Origin: JAUYIV01 sp040882645
GTDB taxonomy: Bacteria; Actinomycetota; Acidimicrobiia; Spongiisociales; UBA11373
Assembly (NCBI GenBank): GCA_040882645.1
Contig: JBBEAX010000104.1
Span: 1-9,645, forward strand
Direction: 5' to 3'
Length of the DNA stretch: 9,645 nucleotides
Positions 6,311 to 9,645 of the stretch are shown piece by piece. The notes below the pieces were generated by a model. It had not been told where the DNA came from, made no database searches, and was given only the letters and a program-made list of their open reading frames with translations. Position 1 is the first letter of the stretch; each line of letters opens with the position of its first letter. The translations under genes and the position numbers were made by a program.

Positions 6311-7279
6311 CTACTTGAGTCTCGGCATCACTTCGGTGGCGAACATTTCGATCGAGTCGCCCCAGGCGGCGTCGGGGAAGTACCCGATCACGTGGGCACA
6401 GCCCTCGTCCTTGAACTCGCCCAGGGCCTCGACCACCTGCTGGGTGGTCCCGGCGAGGGTGAGAGTGGACTCGAGCCACTTCTCGACCGGGCGGCCCCGC
6501 TGCTCGGCGGCGCGTCCGGCCGCCTCCATCAGTGACGCCTCGTCTTCGGCCACCATGATCTCCAGATGGGTGGTCCGCCGGATCTCCGCCGGGTCACGGC
6601 CGATCTTCTCGCAATGGGCATCGAGGATCACGCCGTTCTCCCGGAACCGTTCGATCGAGCCGGCGTAGTTGGCGTAGTCGGCGTGTTCGGCGACCACACG
6701 AAGGGTCATCTCGGGACCGCTCCCGGCGATCCACAGCGGCGGGTAGGGGCGCTGCAGGGGCCGGGGGCGGTTGATCGCTCCGGCGATCGAATAGTGCTTG
6801 CCTGCGAATGTTGCCTGGTCTTCGGTCCACATCTTCTTGATGATCTGCACCGCTTCATCCAATTGACGGATCCGGGTGGAGCCCTTGGGGAACTCGTATC
6901 CGTACGCCAGATACTCCTCTTCGTACCAACCCGCTCCAATGGCGAACTCGAGGCGACCGCCCGAGATCACATCGACGGTGCTGGCCACCTTTGCCATGTA
7001 TGACGGTTGGCGGTAGGAGTTGCAGGTGCACATCTGGCCGAGGCGCACCCGCTGGGTGGCGGCAGCGAGGGCGGCCATGACGGTCCAGCACTCGAAAGTG
7101 GGTTCTTGGGAAGCCTCCGGCACGGTGTGAAAGTGGTCGTACACCCAGAGGGTGTCGTAACCCAGATCCTCGATTCGCCCGGCAACCCCGAGCATGGCCG
7201 GCCATTGCTCGGGCTCGGGGATCCCGACCAGATCCATCTTCCAACCCTGCGGGACAAACGCTCCAAACTGCATGCCCAT
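6311..7279 (-). CDS. LLM class F420-dependent oxidoreductase
   Basis: A 322-residue soluble protein of the luciferase-like monooxygenase (LLM) family, actinobacterial F420-dependent type. These TIM-barrel enzymes transfer hydride between F420H2 and varied substrates; the substrate here cannot be predicted. Recognisable landmarks are the N-terminal strand MQFGAFVPQG, the first-helix pattern GYDTLWVYDHF (40-50), GGRLEFAIGAGWYEEEY (107-123), RIRQLDEAVQIIKKMW (136-151) and PPLWIAGSGPEMTLRVVAEHAD (180-201). The length is normal for the family (about 280-350). ATG 7279 is chosen because GAGAGG (7285-7290) lies five bases upstream; an ATG two codons later is less well placed. The gene follows the exonuclease by 69 bases on the same strand and could be co-transcribed, though no functional link is evident. 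Confidence 0.93.
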   Translation of the reverse strand: MGMQFGAFVPQGWKMDLVGIPEPEQWPAMLGVAGRIEDLGYDTLWVYDHFHTVPEASQEPTFECWTVMAALAAATQRVRLGQMCTCNSYRQPSYMAKVASTVDVISGGRLEFAIGAGWYEEEYLAYGYEFPKGSTRIRQLDEAVQIIKKMWTEDQATFAGKHYSIAGAINRPRPLQRPYPPLWIAGSGPEMTLRVVAEHADYANYAGSIERFRENGVILDAHCEKIGRDPAEIRRTTHLEIMVAEDEASLMEAAGRAAEQRGRPVEKWLESTLTLAGTTQQVVEALGEFKDEGCAHVIGYFPDAAWGDSIEMFATEVMPRLK

Positions 7280-7284
7280 CCGAT

Positions 7285-7290
7285 CCTCTC
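7285..7290 (-). promoter_or_regulatory. Ribosome binding site of the oxidoreductase gene
   Basis: On the minus strand GAGAGG is followed by ATCGG and then ATG 7279. This spacing supports the first of two nearby ATGs as the start. Confidence 0.6.
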
Positions 7291-7348
7291 GTTACTCACA
7301 CTCAGGCTACCGGGGCGAGAAGAGCCAGATCTTCGAGCCGCACAGTCG

Positions 7349-8218
7349 CTAATCCGCCCACACCCGCGGGCGATCGCGGATGGTGTCGAATCCGTACCGG
7401 TCGCAGAGGTCGGTGAATCGCTTCCGGGGGACGCCCTTCCAGCGGAGGTCCGCAGTGGTCTCGGTGAGCGGTACGTCAGGCCGGAGTCGAGCGAGAAACC
7501 TGAAGAGGAGCGCGTCGCCCATGTGCTCTCGCAACGACTCCACCAGCCGTTGAGCCCCCCTCACCGGCACCGACCACAGATCGACTTCGAGCGGGATGTT
7601 CTCGATGTGCCGGTACTCGGCCAGCACCACGGAGGCCGATTTGGCTCCCCATCCAGGCACGCCCGGAAATCCATCGGCGCTGTCACCCACCAGGCCGAGG
7701 TAGTCGGGGATCGACGCGGGCGACACGCCGAACTTCTCGACCACCCCCGCTTCGTCGATGAAGATCCCCTGACGGCGATCGAAGCCCACCACCCGCTGGC
7801 CGTCGACACATTGGCGGAGATCCTTGTCTGGGGACAGGATCACCACCTGCTCGAAATCGCCGCCGAACCTGGCGACCGCGGACGCAATTGCATCATCCGC
7901 CTCGTACTCGCGCATCCGCCACACGGTCACCCCAATGGCGTCGAGCGCCTCTTCAGCGATCGGAAACTGTGCCAGCAACTCCGGGGGGACCCCCACCTCG
8001 GTCTTGTAGCCGTGGTACAGGTCGTTGCGAAACGACCGAATGACCGTATCGAACGCCGCCCCGAGATGGGTCACCCCATCTTCCTGCAACAGGTTCAGTG
8101 TCGACGCCACGATCCCGTGCACGGCCCCGATCTCGCTCCCGTCGGGCGACAACCGCGACGGCGCCCCAAAGTGGGACCGGAAGAGTTCGTAGGTCCCGTC
8201 GAGCAAATGAAGCTTCAT
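7349..8218 (-). CDS. Stand-alone 5'-3' exonuclease (Pol I N-terminal / FEN family)
   Basis: A 289-residue structure-specific nuclease related to the 5'-nuclease domain of DNA polymerase I, without any polymerase domain. Relatives remove RNA primers and 5' flaps using two metal ions. The acidic metal ligands are visible: D7 in HLLDGTYELFRSHFG, D57 in AAFD, D108/D109 in YEADDAIAS, D131/D133 in LSPDKDLRQ, and D179/D182 in GDSADGFPG. The basic region around RNDLYHGYK (64-72) corresponds to the helical arch. The helix-3-turn-helix DNA-binding element is GLVGDSADGFPGVPGWGAKS (175-194). Stand-alone forms of about 300 residues are common in actinobacteria next to a full-length PolA elsewhere. The start ATG 8218 is preceded by a seven-base repeat array that provides GGAG four bases upstream. 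It is divergent from the DUF454 gene. Confidence 0.93.
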   Translation of the reverse strand: MKLHLLDGTYELFRSHFGAPSRLSPDGSEIGAVHGIVASTLNLLQEDGVTHLGAAFDTVIRSFRNDLYHGYKTEVGVPPELLAQFPIAEEALDAIGVTVWRMREYEADDAIASAVARFGGDFEQVVILSPDKDLRQCVDGQRVVGFDRRQGIFIDEAGVVEKFGVSPASIPDYLGLVGDSADGFPGVPGWGAKSASVVLAEYRHIENIPLEVDLWSVPVRGAQRLVESLREHMGDALLFRFLARLRPDVPLTETTADLRWKGVPRKRFTDLCDRYGFDTIRDRPRVWAD

Positions 8219-8265
8219 CAGTCTCCAGTCGCCAGTCTCCAGTCTCCAGTCTCCAGTCTCCAGTC
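8219..8265. repeat. Heptad array CAGTCTC x6.7, includes exonuclease ribosome binding site
   Basis: Six complete units and five bases of a seventh, with one variant (CAGTCGC at 8226-8232). The array directly abuts the exonuclease start codon. On the coding strand the unit is GACTGGA/GAGACTG, so GGAG recurs every seven bases; only the copy at 8223-8226 is at usable distance (four bases) from the ATG, and no other Shine-Dalgarno sequence is available. Confidence 0.92.
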
Positions 8266-8284
8266 AGAGAGGGTACAAGTGGCG

Positions 8285-8340
8285 TTCCGCCTTCCGCCTT
8301 CCGCCTTCCGCCTTCCGCCTTCCGCCTTCCGCCTTCCGCA
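8285..8340. repeat. Heptad array CTTCCGC x8
   Basis: Eight head-to-tail 7-base units (phase TTCCGCC from 8285), the first seven exact and the eighth ending in A. It is the longest array in the window. The reverse complement of the same unit forms the four-unit array at 817-844. Confidence 0.95.
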
Positions 8341-8353
8341 AGAAGAAGAAGAG
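8340..8353. repeat. AGA triplet run
   Basis: A purine-only stretch of about four to five AAG/AGA triplets immediately follows the CTTCCGC array. It is the only clear three-base repeat in the window. Confidence 0.6.
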
Positions 8354-8369
8354 CCGGACGCGTTCTGTC

Positions 8370-8397
8370 GAATTGCGAATTGCGAATTGCGAATTGC
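8370..8397. repeat. Heptad array GAATTGC x4
   Basis: Four exact head-to-tail copies of GAATTGC. It is unusually AT-rich for this DNA, and each unit carries the palindrome AATT. It ends one base before the shared 15-base element upstream of the DUF454 gene. Confidence 0.92.
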
Positions 8398-8398
8398 G

Positions 8399-8413
8399 GC
8401 CGAGCGAAGCGAG
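8399..8413 (+). repeat. Shared 15-base upstream element, copy 2
   Basis: GCCGAGCGAAGCGAG, followed by GCCTCC, is identical to the minus-strand sequence at 5955-5969 and has the same orientation relative to the downstream gene. Here it ends 56 bases before the DUF454 start codon. It may be a regulatory motif or a dispersed repeat; the sequence alone does not decide. Confidence 0.5.
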
Positions 8414-8445
8414 GCCTCCCGACTCGCCGTCGAAAACCCGTTCGA

Positions 8446-8451
8446 TACTGT
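8446..8451 (+). promoter_or_regulatory. Possible -10 box for the DUF454 operon
   Basis: TACTGT fits the actinobacterial TANNNT pattern and lies in the only non-repetitive part of the divergent gap. No convincing -35 box is present. Transcription would start near 8458, where an in-frame GTG lies, so a leaderless start is conceivable besides the ATG at 8470. Confidence 0.3.
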
Positions 8452-8469
8452 CCGGGCGTGCAGGAGACC

Positions 8470-8886
8470 ATGGCTGCGGACCTTCATCGACGGGGACCGG
8501 CGTTGCGCGCCCTCTACCTCGTATTCGGCCTGCTGTTCGTCGGCATCGGTATCGTGGGCGTCTTTCTTCCCTTGATACCTACGACCGGCCCGCTTCTGCT
8601 CGCCGCCTTCTTCTTCGCCCGGTCCTCGGATAGGTTGCACGACTGGCTCGTCAACCATCCGCGGTTCGGCCGGTTCATCAGCGATTTCCAGAGCGGCCGG
8701 GGGATTCCGGTGCGGACCAAGATGGTCGCGGTCTTGGCCATGACGGCGGCGTTCACCTACAGCGTCGGTTGGGTGCTGGGACCGATGGCATTGCGGCTCC
8801 TCGTCGCCGCCGTCGGCATCTGGGCCATCGGCTTCGTGCTCCGAATTCCCAACGCTCCGCGACCCGTGGAGGATTCGGGCCGGTAG
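8470..8886 (+). CDS. DUF454 (YbaN-like) inner membrane protein
   Basis: A 138-residue small membrane protein of the DUF454 family, whose E. coli member is YbaN; the function of the family is unknown. The family core is plain: a first hydrophobic segment (about 13-35), then the FLPLIPTTGPLLLAAFFFARSSDRLHDWLVNHPRFG stretch in short form (L-P-x-x-P-T-T at 34-39, FARSS at 49-53, H-x-W-L at 57-60, H-P-x-F-G at 63-67), and two further hydrophobic segments (about 85-101 and 104-125). ATG 8470 is preferred because AGGAG (8462-8466) lies just upstream, although the spacing of three bases is short; GTG 8458 in the same frame is the alternative. It is the first gene of a rightward three-gene run, ending nine bases before the next start. 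Confidence 0.9.
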   Translation: MAADLHRRGPALRALYLVFGLLFVGIGIVGVFLPLIPTTGPLLLAAFFFARSSDRLHDWLVNHPRFGRFISDFQSGRGIPVRTKMVAVLAMTAAFTYSVGWVLGPMALRLLVAAVGIWAIGFVLRIPNAPRPVEDSGR

Positions 8887-8895
8887 CCTTTCCCG

Positions 8896-9414
8896 GTGAC
8901 CTCCAAACGGCAATTCCGCTCCGCCCTGGTCGGGGAGCACCAGTTCGTCAGCCGATTCCTGTCGAATGACTGGGAGCTCGTCGGCCCCGACGGGATCGTC
9001 GCACGAATGCGCCGGGTCCCGTCCACCCACACCTCACTGGTGTGGCTCCCGGATGGCCGCAAACTCGAGCTGAAGCCCGACGGCTGGGGCACGGTGGTGG
9101 CGGTGGGCGATTCCGAGAAGGCCAAGATCGAACGCCAGTCGTGGTGGGGCCGCCGGTGGGAGGTCACCGGTACCACCTTCGGCTACGAGCTCACCTCGGA
9201 CCCGACCCCCCGCCGATGGACGCTGCGAATCGGGGGGCATCCGGTCGGCCACCTCGCTGGCACATTCCTGACCTACAACCGGGTCGACGTGCACACCGAC
9301 GTGGCGGTGCCGGTGCACGCCCTGATCCTCTCGTGGCACGTCATCGCCAGGCCATGGGAGGCCGCCGCCGCCGCCCGGGTTCTCAAGCCCAAGCTTCGGC
9401 CGAAGGTGCCGTGA
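8896..9414 (+). CDS. Unrecognised tryptophan-rich protein
   Basis: I do not recognise this 172-residue protein. It has no signal peptide and no clear membrane segment, and nine tryptophans (26, 50, 64, 83, 84, 88, 108, 147, 154). It alternates short hydrophobic and charged stretches (DWELVGPDGIVARMRR, SLVWLPDGRKLELKPDG, WWGRRWEVTG, RRWTLRIGGHPVGHLAG), suggesting many beta strands, then a hydrophobic region VPVHALILSWHVIARPW (138-154) and a basic tail. The look is reminiscent of tubby/LURP-one-like beta proteins, but this is only an impression. The start is GTG 8896, nine bases after the DUF454 stop, with no ribosome binding site visible. Its stop overlaps the sulfurtransferase start by four bases (GTGA), so the two are probably translated together. 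Codon usage is like that of its neighbours, which supports a real gene. Confidence 0.75.
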   Translation: MTSKRQFRSALVGEHQFVSRFLSNDWELVGPDGIVARMRRVPSTHTSLVWLPDGRKLELKPDGWGTVVAVGDSEKAKIERQSWWGRRWEVTGTTFGYELTSDPTPRRWTLRIGGHPVGHLAGTFLTYNRVDVHTDVAVPVHALILSWHVIARPWEAAAAARVLKPKLRPKVP

Positions 9415-9645
9415 CCGATCCGCTGATCTCGGTCGACGAGCTCGCCGGGTTGCTGGCATCCGGCGACGCCAAGGTCGCCGACACCCGTTGGTACTTGGCC
9501 GAGCCAGAGCAGGGTCTCGCCGCATATGCCGCGGGGCACATCCCCGGGGCCGTGTATTTGCATCTCGAGACCCAGCTCAGCGTCCCCATTGGCGCGGGCC
9601 GGCATCCCCTCCCCACCCGAAGCGACTTCGCCTCGACGATGGGAT
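9411..9645 (+). CDS. Rhodanese-type sulfurtransferase, 3' end outside window
   Basis: From GTG 9411 the frame stays open to the window end (78 codons visible). It begins VTDPLISVDELAGLLAS, then VADTRWYL (22-29), YAAGHIPGAVYLHLET (39-54) and GRHPLPTRSDFA (63-74). These are N-terminal landmarks of the two-domain thiosulfate/3-mercaptopyruvate sulfurtransferases (SseA type): a D-x-R-W strand end, the A-G-H-I-P-G-A motif, and R-H-P-L-P. In the family the catalytic cysteine is in the second domain, beyond the window, so activity cannot be judged. The start codon overlaps the stop of the preceding gene (GTGA, 9411-9414), which fixes this start and implies coupled translation. Confidence 0.9.
   Translation, partial: MTDPLISVDELAGLLASGDAKVADTRWYLAEPEQGLAAYAAGHIPGAVYLHLETQLSVPIGAGRHPLPTRSDFASTMG

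Larger units (their letters stand above)
8219..8469. other. Divergent intergenic region made largely of tandem repeats
   Basis: This 251-base gap between the exonuclease and DUF454 starts must hold promoters for both. More than half of it is simple tandem sequence: CAGTCTC (8219-8265), CTTCCGC (8285-8340), AGA triplets (8340-8353) and GAATTGC (8370-8397), followed by the shared 15-base element (8399-8413). The non-repetitive part, about 8414-8469, contains a -10-like TACTGT (8446-8451). No gene is supported here; open frames across it are repeat translations. Confidence 0.85.

Noticed and set aside
6057..6479. Short minus-strand frame overlapping the oxidoreductase 3' end and the gap
   Set aside because: It is out of frame with the oxidoreductase and its composition is that of repeat DNA; no start signal.
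8219..8397. CRISPR-like array
   Set aside because: Units are only seven bases, directly adjoining and without spacers; no cas genes are present.
8098..8469. Long N-terminal extension of the DUF454 protein
   Set aside because: It is antisense to the exonuclease start and then translates the CTTCCGC and GAATTGC arrays; the family domain fits a start at 8470 (or 8458).
7007..8575. 522-codon open frame on the plus strand
   Set aside because: It is antisense to two well-supported genes (oxidoreductase and exonuclease) and runs through the repeat arrays; no family motif is present.
8218..9030. 270-codon minus-strand frame from 9030 to the exonuclease start
   Set aside because: It is antisense to the DUF454 and tryptophan-rich genes, and its C-terminal part is repeat translation (RRKAEGG, DWRLETG).
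1..9645. Mobile element or horizontally acquired island
   Set aside because: No transposase, integrase, tRNA gene or target-site duplication was seen, and base composition looks even across the genes.

Overview
This is a GC-rich stretch of bacterial chromosome, most likely from an actinobacterium. The pointers are the high GC content with frequent G/C at third codon positions, several GTG starts, a luciferase-like oxidoreductase of the F420-dependent type, and a stand-alone 5'-3' exonuclease. A class such as Acidimicrobiia is a guess from general appearance, not a demonstrated assignment. No tRNA, rRNA, CRISPR array, transposase or phage gene was seen.

Layout. Positions 1-705 (+) hold the 3' part of a sulfotransferase-like gene. 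A repeat-rich convergent gap follows (706-894). Positions 895-5934 (-) hold four genes in one run: a DrrA-like ABC ATPase, its ABC-2 permease, a LolD/MacB-type ATPase and a large FtsX/MacB-type permease. They make up two different ABC export systems, probably one transcription unit read from right to left. Next comes a 376-base gap (5935-6310) crowded with short tandem repeats and inverted repeats. Then come a luciferase-like F420 oxidoreductase (6311-7279, -) and a 5'-3' exonuclease (7349-8218, -). A divergent gap (8219-8469), again full of short tandem repeats, separates these from a rightward three-gene run: a DUF454 membrane protein, an unrecognised tryptophan-rich protein, and the start of a rhodanese-type sulfurtransferase that runs off the end. 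The last two overlap by four bases.

The genes are of ordinary families. The unusual part is between them. All three large gaps carry tandem arrays whose unit is always seven bases, although the unit sequence differs from array to array: CTTCCGC, CAGTCTC/CAGTCGC, AGAGTCA/AGAGCCA, AGCGGGT and GAATTGC. One array abuts the exonuclease start codon and supplies its only plausible ribosome binding site; another abuts the permease stop codon. A shared 15-base element lies upstream of two genes in the same orientation, and a large nested inverted repeat lies at 6120-6206. This heptad-repeat landscape is the best candidate here for something worth following up.
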